This document shows positions 1-8,328 of a stretch of DNA of 64,000 nt, one piece after another. The translations under genes were made by a program, and so were the position numbers. The DNA comes from Streptomyces sp. MMG1121 (GTDB lineage Bacteria > Actinomycetota > Actinomycetes > Streptomycetales > Streptomycetaceae). The DNA is taken from NCBI RefSeq assembly GCF_001280015.1, contig NZ_LGDV01000013.1, positions 62,001-126,000 on the forward strand, given 5' to 3'. Within the stretch, counting starts at the first letter, position 1. Each line of letters opens with the position of its first letter. Under the pieces are notes generated by a model. It was not told the origin of the DNA, searched no databases, and worked only from the letters and a program-made list of their open reading frames with translations.

Positions 1-5
1 ATCTG

Positions 6-23
6 CTTGACCAATGTGTCAAG
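6..23. promoter_or_regulatory. Inverted repeat at the marR start (probable autoregulatory operator)
   Basis: CTTGAC-N6-GTCAAG is a perfect 6-bp inverted repeat. It covers the first in-frame ATG (position 14) of the MarR reading frame. That makes position 14 unlikely as the start and suggests an operator bound by the MarR protein itself. The left context is cut by the window edge, so a divergent partner gene cannot be seen. The operator role is inference from the palindrome and the family habit of autoregulation. Confidence 0.5.
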
Positions 24-40
24 GGTGTTTCAATGCCTCC

Positions 41-487
41 GTGCAGAACTCCGAAGCCATGGCCCTCTCCGCCGCGCTGCTCGCCGCCGCGGGGGACCTC
101 ACGCAACGCATTCACGCCGGGGTCCTGGCCCGCGGGTTCGCCGATCTGCGGCCCGCCCACGGCTTCGCCTTCGCACGGCTCGCCCCGGACGGGGCCACCG
201 TGAGCGACCTCGCCGCGCATCTCGGGGTGACCAAGCAGGCCGCGAGCCAGCTGGTGGACGAGATCGTACGCAAGGGGTACGCCGAACGCCGGCCGCATCC
301 TCATGACGCGCGCGCCCGGCTGGTCGTGCTGACCGAGCGCGGCCGGGACTGCACCCGAGCGGCGGAGGAGGCCGCTGCCGAGGTGGTGGGGCGATGGGCC
401 GAACTGCTGGGTGAGGGTGAAGTGCGCGCGTTGCGGGACCGCTTGGCGCGCATCGCTCCGTACGGTCCGATCAGGCCTGCCTGGTGA
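41..487 (+). CDS. MarR family winged-helix transcriptional regulator
   Basis: A 148-residue winged-helix DNA-binding protein of the MarR family, which usually represses a neighbouring gene and its own promoter in response to small molecules. The helix-turn-helix is visible in the middle (TVSDLAAHLGVTKQAASQLV), followed by the wing (RRPHPHDARARLVVLTERG). GTG at 41 is chosen because the upstream ATG at 14 lies inside a perfect inverted repeat; ATG at 59 is another option. No strong ribosome-binding site precedes any of them. The controlled gene may lie to the left of the window; the lipase downstream is a less certain target. The ligand is unknown. Confidence 0.85.
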   Translation: MQNSEAMALSAALLAAAGDLTQRIHAGVLARGFADLRPAHGFAFARLAPDGATVSDLAAHLGVTKQAASQLVDEIVRKGYAERRPHPHDARARLVVLTERGRDCTRAAEEAAAEVVGRWAELLGEGEVRALRDRLARIAPYGPIRPAW

Positions 488-534
488 GGATCCGTCGGTT
501 GTCCGGTAATCCTCTTCTTGTTACTGGCAGTTTT

Positions 535-580
535 TACTCACGCGTAACTTCACACTTGCACTACTCGCCCGTAACTTGAC
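535..580. repeat. Pair of 19-bp direct repeats upstream of the lipase
   Basis: TACTCACGCGTAACTTCAC (535-553) and TACTCGCCCGTAACTTGAC (562-580) match at 16 of 19 positions and start 27 bp apart, in an AT-richer stretch between marR and the lipase gene. Spaced direct repeats upstream of a secreted-enzyme gene are typical activator sites, but the protein that binds here is unknown. Confidence 0.5.
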
Positions 581-657
581 GGGTGAACAGCATCCTCGTG
601 ATCCGGATCACAGGGTAAGGCCGTCGCACCTCCCTTGAGCCGCAAGGAGATCACCCG

Positions 658-1521
658 ATGCTGCCCTGGAAGCGAGTTCTCAGACCCCTCGCCGCGCTGC
701 TGCTCACCGCCGCCGTCGCCGCCGTTCCCGCTGCCACCGCGAACGCCGCCGACAGCGCACCGAGCACCGGCTGGAACGACTTCTCCTGCAAGCCCTCCGC
801 CGACCACCCCCGACCGGTCGTCCTGGTGCACGGCACCCTGGGCAACTCGGTCGACAACTGGCTCTCCCTCGCCCCCTATCTGGAGGCCCGGGGGTACTGC
901 GTCTTCTCCCTCGACTACGGGCAGCTGTCCGGCGTCCCCCTCTTCTACGGCCTCGGCCCCATCGACAAGTCGGCGGAGCAGCTCTCCGCCTTCGTCGACA
1001 AGGTGCTCTCCGCGACCGGCGCCGCCAAGGCCGACCTCGTCGGGCACTCCCAGGGCGGCATGATGCCCCGCTACTACCTGAAGTTCCTCGGCGGCGCCGC
1101 CAAGGTGAACGCCCTCGTCGGCCTCGCCCCCGACAACCACGGCGCCACCCTCAGCGGCCTCACCAACCTGCTGCCGTACTTCCCCGGCGCCCAGGACCTG
1201 ATCAAGGCCACCACCCCCGGCCTCGCCGACCAGATCCCCGGATCCGGCTTCCTCACCAAGCTCAACGCGGGCGGCGACACCGTCCCCGGAGTGCACTACA
1301 CGGTCATCGCCACCAAGTACGACGAGGTGGCCACGCCCTGGCAGAGCCAGTACCTGAGCGGTTCGGACGTCCACAACGTCCTGCTCCAGGACCTGTGCCC
1401 GCTCGACCTGACCGAGCACGTCGCCATCGGCCTGTTCGACCGCATCGCCTTTCACGAGGTGGCCAACGCGCTGGACCCGGCCCACGCGTCCGCCACCAGC
1501 TGCGCGTCCGCCTTCAGCTGA
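658..1521 (+). CDS. Secreted triacylglycerol lipase / esterase (alpha/beta hydrolase, lipase class 2)
   Basis: A 287-residue exported ester hydrolase. An N-terminal signal peptide (about residues 1-31: basic MLPWKRVLRP, hydrophobic core, then ATANA-AD) is followed by an alpha/beta-hydrolase fold. The oxyanion-hole HG lies in VVLVHGTLGN near residue 58 and the nucleophile elbow GHSQGG has Ser131. The likely catalytic His is in LTEHVAIG near the C-terminus. Two Cys late in the protein could form a disulfide. The start is supported by AAGGAGAT upstream. It probably releases fatty acids from external lipids. It is monocistronic, with direct repeats upstream and a strong shared hairpin downstream. 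Substrate chain length cannot be read. Confidence 0.92.
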   Translation: MLPWKRVLRPLAALLLTAAVAAVPAATANAADSAPSTGWNDFSCKPSADHPRPVVLVHGTLGNSVDNWLSLAPYLEARGYCVFSLDYGQLSGVPLFYGLGPIDKSAEQLSAFVDKVLSATGAAKADLVGHSQGGMMPRYYLKFLGGAAKVNALVGLAPDNHGATLSGLTNLLPYFPGAQDLIKATTPGLADQIPGSGFLTKLNAGGDTVPGVHYTVIATKYDEVATPWQSQYLSGSDVHNVLLQDLCPLDLTEHVAIGLFDRIAFHEVANALDPAHASATSCASAFS

Positions 1522-1528
1522 CGTGCCG

Positions 1529-1567
1529 CCGGGGCCCGTCCGGCCTGAGCCGCCGGACAGGCCCCGG
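1529..1567. terminator. Bidirectional terminator hairpin between lipase and LPMO
   Basis: Two 16-nt arms (1529-1544 and 1552-1567) pair with one mismatch around a 7-nt loop. The hairpin sits between two convergent genes, 8 nt after the lipase stop and 5 nt from the LPMO stop. There is no U tract, which is common for streptomycete terminators. Confidence 0.75.
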
Positions 1568-1571
1568 AACC

Positions 1572-2543
1572 TCACCGGCGGTGACTGCCGCCCGTCGCGC
1601 GCCGGCGCACCGAGAGGAACAGCGCCGCCGAGCCGAGCGCCAGCGCCGCGGCACCGCCGAGCGCCAGGTACGGCGTGCCGGTGGACGCGCCGGTCTCCGC
1701 GAGGTTCTGCGCAGTACCGGCCGCCTTCGGCGCGTTGGGCGCGCCGGGCGCCGGGGACGCCGTGGTGGGCTGCCGGGCCGGCGTGCTCGCGTCGTCGCCG
1801 CCCATGCCGTGGTGCCGCATCGTCGACTTGTCGGCACCGGCCGCGATCTGCTGGTCGGAGGGGGCGGAGGCCGTCGGGGCGGGGGTGGTGCCGGTGCTTG
1901 CCGCGGCCCCCGCGGAGGCGCCGCCGAAGTCGACGTCCGAGCAGGAGTAGAACGCCTCGGGGCTGTCCGAACGCTGCCAGATCGCGTAGATCAGCTGCTT
2001 GCCCGTGCGCTCGGGGAGCGTGCCGGAGAACGTGTAGAAGCCGCCCGAGGCGACCGGGTCGGTGGCCGTCGCCACCGGGTGCTCCAGATCCAGCTCGGAC
2101 CAGGCCAGCGGCTTCGCCGGATCGTAGCCCGGCTTGGTGAGATACACGGTGAAGGTGCCCTTGTGCTGGGCGGTCACGCGGTACTTGAAGGTGTACGAGC
2201 CGCTGCGCACGCTCGTCGCCGGCCAGTCGGCGCGGGCCAGGTCGAGGCCCTTGAACTCGTCGTTGTCCGCGCTGCACAGCTTGCCGTCCGGGATCAGCTT
2301 CCGGTGCTGTCCCGCGGCGTCGCCGATCCGGATGCCGTTCCAGTCGTACAGCGCCTGCGTGCCGCCGGCCGCCACGGCCGCCTCGCACGCGGCCGACCTG
2401 GGGCTCTCCGGCCCCTCGGCGTAGCACTGCGAGACACGGCTGACCGGGTCGCCCATCGAACCGTGCGCGGACGCCGGAGCGGCACAGAGCGCGAGTGCGG
2501 TGCCGGCCAGGGCGGCGACGACGACCTTGCGGCGTGTGGACAT
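1572..2543 (-). CDS. Lytic polysaccharide monooxygenase (AA10) with sortase-type C-terminal anchor
   Basis: A 323-residue copper enzyme that oxidatively cleaves chitin or cellulose outside the cell. The signal peptide ends ASA, leaving His27 as the mature N-terminus, the first ligand of the copper histidine brace; the second brace His is probably in LDLEHPVATAT. The catalytic domain runs to about residue 205 and is followed by a Ser/Ala/Thr/Pro-rich linker. At the C-terminus LAETG (281-285), a hydrophobic segment and a basic tail (RRRATGGSHRR) form a class E sortase signal (LAxTG). The enzyme is therefore probably fixed to the cell wall rather than freely secreted. The ATG at 2543 has GAGGAG upstream; an extra in-frame ATG at 2615 lacks support. 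Confidence 0.9.
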   Translation of the reverse strand: MSTRRKVVVAALAGTALALCAAPASAHGSMGDPVSRVSQCYAEGPESPRSAACEAAVAAGGTQALYDWNGIRIGDAAGQHRKLIPDGKLCSADNDEFKGLDLARADWPATSVRSGSYTFKYRVTAQHKGTFTVYLTKPGYDPAKPLAWSELDLEHPVATATDPVASGGFYTFSGTLPERTGKQLIYAIWQRSDSPEAFYSCSDVDFGGASAGAAASTGTTPAPTASAPSDQQIAAGADKSTMRHHGMGGDDASTPARQPTTASPAPGAPNAPKAAGTAQNLAETGASTGTPYLALGGAAALALGSAALFLSVRRRATGGSHRR

Positions 2544-2697
2544 GGGGGAACTCCTCGGAACGGTCCTCGGGGGGGTGGGGTGAATCCCGTGGGGGCGATC
2601 AGAAGCTAGCCCCAAGAAACCGTGGAATCGCCTGCTGGAGGCGGGCGGGGGAGATCCTTATGCCGGCGTTAAGGGAATGCTCAGCCTGCGCTGAGGT

Positions 2698-2832
2698 TCA
2701 GCCGTCCGGCCACCAGGTGCGGGCGATGTCCTTGCGCACCTCGGGACGCCCCGCGGGACGCTCCTCCGCCTCTTCGCGGATCCGGCGGCTGTCCGTCCTC
2801 TTCAGGGGCTTGTGCACGGTCGTGCGGCGCAT
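2698..2832 (-). CDS. Small basic protein of unknown function
   Basis: A 44-residue highly charged protein (MRRTTVHKPLKRTDSR at the start, TWWPDG at the end) with many Arg, Lys and Glu residues and no membrane segment. A near-perfect ribosome-binding site, GAAGGAGG, sits 4 nt before the ATG, the best argument that it is real. A short hairpin (TCAGC-CTGC-GCTGA) starts at the stop codon. No family is recognised. The composition could suit a nucleic-acid-associated protein, but that is only a guess. It is transcribed alone, leftward, between the LPMO gene and the DUF402 gene. Confidence 0.65.
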   Translation of the reverse strand: MRRTTVHKPLKRTDSRRIREEAEERPAGRPEVRKDIARTWWPDG

Positions 2833-3001
2833 GGCTGCCTCCTTCAGTGCCTACCTGAACCCGTGTGTCACGGGGTAGACGCTTTTGGGGAGAGTTCCTC
2901 ATCGGAGCCGGATTGTCAGTGGCGGGTGTCACTCCGGGGACATGACGAACGCGAAGGACGTGCCGGCCGCGGGAGTCCCGGGAGCGCTGAACCTCGGGCG
3001 G

Positions 3002-3502
3002 TCAGGCCGGCAGCTCCGTGAAACCGCCCTCCCGGGCGAGCCGCTCCAGTTCGTCCAGGGCGGCCACGGCGGCCGACGCGGCCACGGGGTCCGTCTCCGT
3101 GAGCCCGCTCGCGGCGAACTCGTCCTCGTCCAGCCGTCGTACGTCCGTGCCGTCGGCGGAGCGCCACAGGTCCAGGTCCAGGTCTTCCACGACCAGTTCG
3201 GCGCCGGTGCGCACCGCCGGGCGGGTGACGTCGCAGTACCAGCCCTTCAGGGTGCCGTCCCCGGCGCGGACCTCCTTCACCGCGTACCACCTGTTCCGCC
3301 AGTAGTACTCGGTGAAGACGTCACCCGGCTCGAAGCGGACGAAGCCGAAGTCCCGGACACCGGCGCCCGCCCACGCCGCCCGGACGGCGACGCGCGTGCC
3401 GTCGTCGTGGAGCAGCCGCGCCGGATAACGGATCTTCGTACGGCCACCCTTGACCAGTACGATCTCCAACTCGTCCACAGGCTCAGCCGAGTTCGCGGAC
3501 AT
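3002..3502 (-). CDS. DUF402 family phosphatase-like protein
   Basis: A 166-residue DUF402 protein. Characterised relatives (staphylococcal Ntdp and a Streptomyces member) are metal-dependent nucleoside di/triphosphatases. The core signature is present: FVRFEPGDVFTEYYWRNRWY, then a W-Y-C-D segment (GWYCDVTRP) and the acidic ELVVEDLDLDL strand that supplies metal ligands. A helical C-terminal tail follows. The start overlaps the end of the upstream GNAT gene by 20 nt, so the two are almost certainly co-transcribed and translationally coupled. The physiological substrate is not visible. Confidence 0.85.
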   Translation of the reverse strand: MSANSAEPVDELEIVLVKGGRTKIRYPARLLHDDGTRVAVRAAWAGAGVRDFGFVRFEPGDVFTEYYWRNRWYAVKEVRAGDGTLKGWYCDVTRPAVRTGAELVVEDLDLDLWRSADGTDVRRLDEDEFAASGLTETDPVAASAAVAALDELERLAREGGFTELPA

Positions 3503-4412
3503 GGCGCACCTCCGTCGCGCAGATCTCGTACCCGAGCGACGTGTTGATCGCGAGCATCGGGGCGTTGCCGGTGTCGTTGCCCGTCAGGGCCTCGGTGCGG
3601 CCGGCGGCGCGGGCGCGGTGCAGCGAGTCGGTCTTGGCGAGCTTGGCCAGGCCGCGCCCGCGGAAGGCGCGCGCGGTGCCGGTCATCGCGGTGACGTACC
3701 GGGTGCCGCTGTCGGTGTACGCCACGCTGAAGGCTACGGGGCGGCCCTCGGCCACCACGACCGTGGTCAGCTCGCGGTCGAGCAGCGGGTGCTCCCAGAT
3801 CTCCCGGAGCCAGGCCTCGTAGTCGGTGAACTCGACGTCGACGTCGCCCGGTTCGTCCGACATCGTCTCCGCGTCCAGCCGGAACAGCGGGCGCGGGTCG
3901 TCCGCGAAGTCCGCGGCCGTGCGCAGCTCGACACCCGGTGGGCACGTGCGCAGGGGCGGCAGCGCGGCGTGTGCCAGGTCCAGTCGGAGGAAGTGGGCGG
4001 AGCGGCCGGCACGGTAGCCGCGCTTCTCGGCGAAGGCGCGGTTGTCCCCCTTGTCCAGGACCCAGGCGAACAGCTTCGTCGCCCCGTGCGCCGCCAGATG
4101 CTCCTCGGCGGTACGGACCAGCAGCTCACCGGCGCCGCGCCGGGTCCGGTCCGGGTGGACGTAGATGTTGAGCAGCCCCTGGCCCGGTGTCGGGCTGTCG
4201 TGCGCCAGGCTCACCTGGGCGGTGCCGATCACCTCGCCGTCCTCCTCCGCCACGAGCGACCTGGACCGGGCCTCGGCAGGGGTGCGGGTGAGTCCGTGCA
4301 GGACGGCCTGGGGGGTCCACAGGATGTAGGGCAGTGCGAGATGCCGTACCCGTGTGAAGTCCTCCACGTCGGACCGGTCGCCGGGGCGCAGGTCGCGCAC
4401 GATCACTGTCAT
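3483..4412 (-). CDS. GNAT family N-acetyltransferase (two GNAT domains)
   Basis: About 309 residues with two tandem acetyltransferase folds. Each carries a motif-A-like acetyl-CoA loop: HPDRTRRGAGELLVRTAEEHL in the first half and TGTARAFRGRGLAKLAKTDSL in the second. Such double-GNAT proteins often keep activity in one half only, acetylating small amines, antibiotics or peptides; the substrate here is unknown. ATG at 4412 (MTVIVRDLRPGD) is preferred to the upstream ATG at 4439 because homologues usually begin at this beta strand. It is divergent from the GntR gene, and its 3' end overlaps the DUF402 gene. Confidence 0.85.
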   Translation of the reverse strand: MTVIVRDLRPGDRSDVEDFTRVRHLALPYILWTPQAVLHGLTRTPAEARSRSLVAEEDGEVIGTAQVSLAHDSPTPGQGLLNIYVHPDRTRRGAGELLVRTAEEHLAAHGATKLFAWVLDKGDNRAFAEKRGYRAGRSAHFLRLDLAHAALPPLRTCPPGVELRTAADFADDPRPLFRLDAETMSDEPGDVDVEFTDYEAWLREIWEHPLLDRELTTVVVAEGRPVAFSVAYTDSGTRYVTAMTGTARAFRGRGLAKLAKTDSLHRARAAGRTEALTGNDTGNAPMLAINTSLGYEICATEVRHVRELG

Positions 4413-4483
4413 GACAGGTGACCGTACGGGCAGACGCACCGGGGGTGCCTCTCATTTTCCCGCGGGTGCGGGACAATCGGCGC

Positions 4484-4855
4484 GTGAGCCTGAAGATCCG
4501 CATCGATGACAGTGCGCCCCCGTACGAGCAGGTGCGGGCGCAGATCTCCGAGCAGGCGCGGTCCGGGGGGCTGCCGGTGGGGTACCGGCTGCCGACCGTG
4601 CGGGGACTGGCCGAGTCCCTGGGGCTCGCCGTGAACACCGTGGCCAAGGCGTACCGGGCGCTGGAGAGCGACGGGGTGATCGAGACGCGGGGGCGCAACG
4701 GCACGTTCGTGGCCGCCGCCGGCTCGGCCGCGGTACGTGAGGCCGCGGCCGCCGCGCAGGCGTACGTCGAGCGGGTGCGGCGGCTGGGGCTGGGGGAGGG
4801 GGAGGCGTCGGCCGCGGTCCAGGACGCGCTGCGGGCCGGTTACGGGGAGGGCTGA
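4484..4855 (+). CDS. GntR family regulator, short YtrA-like type
   Basis: A 123-residue GntR protein made of an N-terminal winged helix (IDDSAPPYEQVRAQISEQ, LPTVRGLAESLGLAVNTVAKAY, GRNGTFVA) and only a short helical C-terminus. This matches the YtrA subfamily, which normally represses nearby ABC-transporter genes and itself. GTG at 4484 is chosen because the fold begins there; the upstream ATG at 4418 would run back over the divergent GNAT promoter. The mRNA may be nearly leaderless, since no clear ribosome-binding site is seen. No ABC transporter is adjacent, so its target is unclear. Confidence 0.85.
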   Translation: MSLKIRIDDSAPPYEQVRAQISEQARSGGLPVGYRLPTVRGLAESLGLAVNTVAKAYRALESDGVIETRGRNGTFVAAAGSAAVREAAAAAQAYVERVRRLGLGEGEASAAVQDALRAGYGEG

Positions 4856-4865
4856 GCCGCGGCGG

Positions 4866-5639
4866 CTATCGCCGTGACGCGAGGGCACCGGGTGTACGCG
4901 TCACGGTCAGGCCCGCCCGCTCCGCCGCCCTCCCGAACGTCACCGCGTCCCGCACCGCCGCTCCGCCGGGATCGTTGTTGAAGTACGTGTAGACGTCCTC
5001 CCCCTCCCGCCACGTCGTCGTGACACGGTCCACCCAGGTCTCCAGGCAGCGGCGGCCGTAGCGGGGCCAGGGCGTGGCGCGGCCCTCGTGGAAACGGACG
5101 TAGCCCCAGTCGGTGGTGCGCCACAGCGGGATCACCGGGTGGGCCTGGACGTCCGCCCAGCACAGGGCCGCGCCCCGGGACTCCAGCACTTCGCGCAGCC
5201 GAGGCGTCCACCAGGAGTCGTGGCGGGGTTCGACCGCCACCCTCGTACCGGACGGGAAGCAGGCCAGACAGGCGTCCAGCAGGGCGGGGTCTGCGCGCAG
5301 GGTCGGGGGCAGCTGCAGGAGGACGGGGCCCAGGCGGTCGCCGAGGCCCGCCGCGTGGGACAGCAGGCGGTCGACCGGTTCGGCGGGGTCCTTGAGGCGC
5401 TTGATGTGGGTGAGATAGCGGCTGGCCTTGACCGCGACGACGAAGTCCGCGGGCACGCGGTCGCGCCAGGTCTCGAAGTTGTCCCGGGTCGGCAGCCGGT
5501 AGAACGCGTTGTTGAGTTCCACCGTCGCGAAGAGGCGCGTGTACTCCTCCAGCCACAGCCGGGCCGGGACCCCGGCCGGATAGACGAGGTCCCGCCAGTC
5601 CTTGTACTGCCAGCCGGAGGTGCCGACGAACAAGGTCAC
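4866..5639 (-). CDS. DUF72 domain TIM-barrel protein
   Basis: A 257-residue member of the DUF72 (YecE-like) family, recognised from FVGTSGWQYKDWRDLVYPAG, ELNNAFYRLPTRDNFETW, LVKASRYLTHIKRL-like and YVRFHEGR / YTYFNNDPGGAAVRDA motifs spread along the barrel. Some DUF72 proteins are associated with DNA or nucleotide metabolism, but no activity is firmly established. It lies 15 bp downstream of the AAA ATPase gene in the same direction, so the two probably form an operon. It converges with the GntR gene. Confidence 0.88.
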   Translation of the reverse strand: MTLFVGTSGWQYKDWRDLVYPAGVPARLWLEEYTRLFATVELNNAFYRLPTRDNFETWRDRVPADFVVAVKASRYLTHIKRLKDPAEPVDRLLSHAAGLGDRLGPVLLQLPPTLRADPALLDACLACFPSGTRVAVEPRHDSWWTPRLREVLESRGAALCWADVQAHPVIPLWRTTDWGYVRFHEGRATPWPRYGRRCLETWVDRVTTTWREGEDVYTYFNNDPGGAAVRDAVTFGRAAERAGLTVTRTPGALASRR

Positions 5640-5654
5640 AGCACCATCAAAGCA

Positions 5655-6764
<1,110 letters not shown>

Positions 6765-6894
6765 GCCGCCATGATCCGGCACACATGCGCTCCGCGCACG
6801 GCATTTCCCCCGCTTGTGCCGGGTGTTCCAAGACTGTTCCGGGTCTTCCCAAGACCTGCCGGAGCCATCCGTTCCGCCGTTACTGTTGCCCTCG

Positions 6895-8313
6895 ATGGGA
6901 CGACATGGGTGGGAATCGGATACTCGGCGGTGGCGGCTCACCGCCCTGCTCGGTGTCGGCGCGGCCGTGCTGGCCCTGGCCGTGACGCTGTTCAGCACCC
7001 TGTCCGACGCTCCCCGTACGACCGGCACCACCCGCGACGGCGACAAGGTCCACGGCACCCCCGCCACGCCCGGCGGGAGACCGCAGCCGTACGTCGGCTG
7101 GGGCTTCACGCACACCCAGTACAGCGCCGACGAGGGCGCGGGGGCCGCCACCGGCCGGGTCGAGCGACTGCTCGGGAAGAACGGCGGGCTGGCGCAGAAC
7201 CAGCACATCATGGGCTGGGGCGCGGACAATCCCGAGCCGGTCCAGGGGCACTACGACTTCGGCGCCCTCGACCGCCGCATCGACTTCATGCGCGCCTCCG
7301 GCGGCACCCCGGTGATCACCCTGTGCTGCGCTCCCGACTGGATGAAGGGTGGCAAGGCCGGGGTCGACAACACGAACTGGAACCAGGCCGCCCTGGAGAC
7401 CGCCCCCACCCCCGACCACTACCAGGACTTCGCCGACCTCGCCGCGACCGTCGCCCGCCGCTACCCGGACGTGAAGCACTTCATCGTCTGGAACGAGTTC
7501 AAGGGCTTCTGGAACGACGCCAAGTCCCGCTGGGACTACGAGGGTTACACCCAGCTGTACAACCTCGTGTACGCGGCGCTGAAGAAGGTCGACAAGGACA
7601 TCATGGTCGGCGGGCCCTACCTGGTCATGGACAGCGTCGACCCGCGCGACCAGAACGCCTCCGGCGCGGTGAAGGGCCCGTGGGGCGCCATGGACCAGCG
7701 GGTGCTGGACGCCTTCGCCTACTGGAACACGCACAAGGCCGGCGCCGACTTCACCGTGGTCGACGGCTCCAGCTACACCCGCGACGACGAGCTGCTGCCG
7801 AACGAGTTCGCGGCCACCGACAAGCTGACGGCGGTCAGCGAGTGGATCCGGCGGCAGACCCACGACCTGCCGCTGTGGTGGGCCGAGTACTACGTCGAAC
7901 CCGGCGACGGCAACGACGACCGCACGGGCTGGACCGAACCGCACCGCGTCGCCGTCCAGGCCACCGGGATGATCGCCATGGTGAAGGGCGGCGCCGGCTC
8001 CGGCTTCTACTGGAACCCGGAGGAGCGCACCGGCACCGGCTGCGCGGGCTGCCTGTGGACGCCGACCGACAGCGCCGGCGGAGGCACCGCGCTGCCCATG
8101 TACGACCTGGTGTCCCGGTTCGCGAAGGCCTTCCCGCCGGGGACGGCGTACGAGACCGTGTCCGTCGCCCCTGACGACGTTCCGAATGTCCGTGTCCTCG
8201 CGAGCCCCAGGACCGTCCTCGTGGTCAACACACAGAACCGGCCGATCGGCGCGCAGATCGACGGCAAGCGGTTCGACCTGCGGCCGTACGAGGTGAGGTG
8301 GCTCGACCGCTGA
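6895..8313 (+). CDS. Exported GH39-like glycoside hydrolase
   Basis: A 472-residue (beta/alpha)8 clan-A type hydrolase anchored or exported through a hydrophobic N-terminus (about residues 15-37). The acid/base Glu is in FIVWNEFKGFW (Glu201) and the probable nucleophile Glu in LPLWWAEYYVE (Glu331), the spacing expected for GH39-type retaining enzymes. The start at 6895 has no good ribosome-binding site, and an ATG at 6814 in frame is possible. The gene converges with the large flippase fusion and directly abuts the glycan cluster, suggesting that it trims or degrades the polymer made there. Substrate specificity (xyloside, iduronate or other) cannot be told. Confidence 0.82.
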   Translation: MGRHGWESDTRRWRLTALLGVGAAVLALAVTLFSTLSDAPRTTGTTRDGDKVHGTPATPGGRPQPYVGWGFTHTQYSADEGAGAATGRVERLLGKNGGLAQNQHIMGWGADNPEPVQGHYDFGALDRRIDFMRASGGTPVITLCCAPDWMKGGKAGVDNTNWNQAALETAPTPDHYQDFADLAATVARRYPDVKHFIVWNEFKGFWNDAKSRWDYEGYTQLYNLVYAALKKVDKDIMVGGPYLVMDSVDPRDQNASGAVKGPWGAMDQRVLDAFAYWNTHKAGADFTVVDGSSYTRDDELLPNEFAATDKLTAVSEWIRRQTHDLPLWWAEYYVEPGDGNDDRTGWTEPHRVAVQATGMIAMVKGGAGSGFYWNPEERTGTGCAGCLWTPTDSAGGGTALPMYDLVSRFAKAFPPGTAYETVSVAPDDVPNVRVLASPRTVLVVNTQNRPIGAQIDGKRFDLRPYEVRWLDR

Positions 8314-8328
8314 CCGGCCGAGCCACCC

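Noticed and set aside
2681..2932. 83-codon leftward frame near the small basic protein
   Set aside because: It is out of frame with the well-placed GAAGGAGG-ATG at 2832 and has a Pro/Arg-rich shadow composition.
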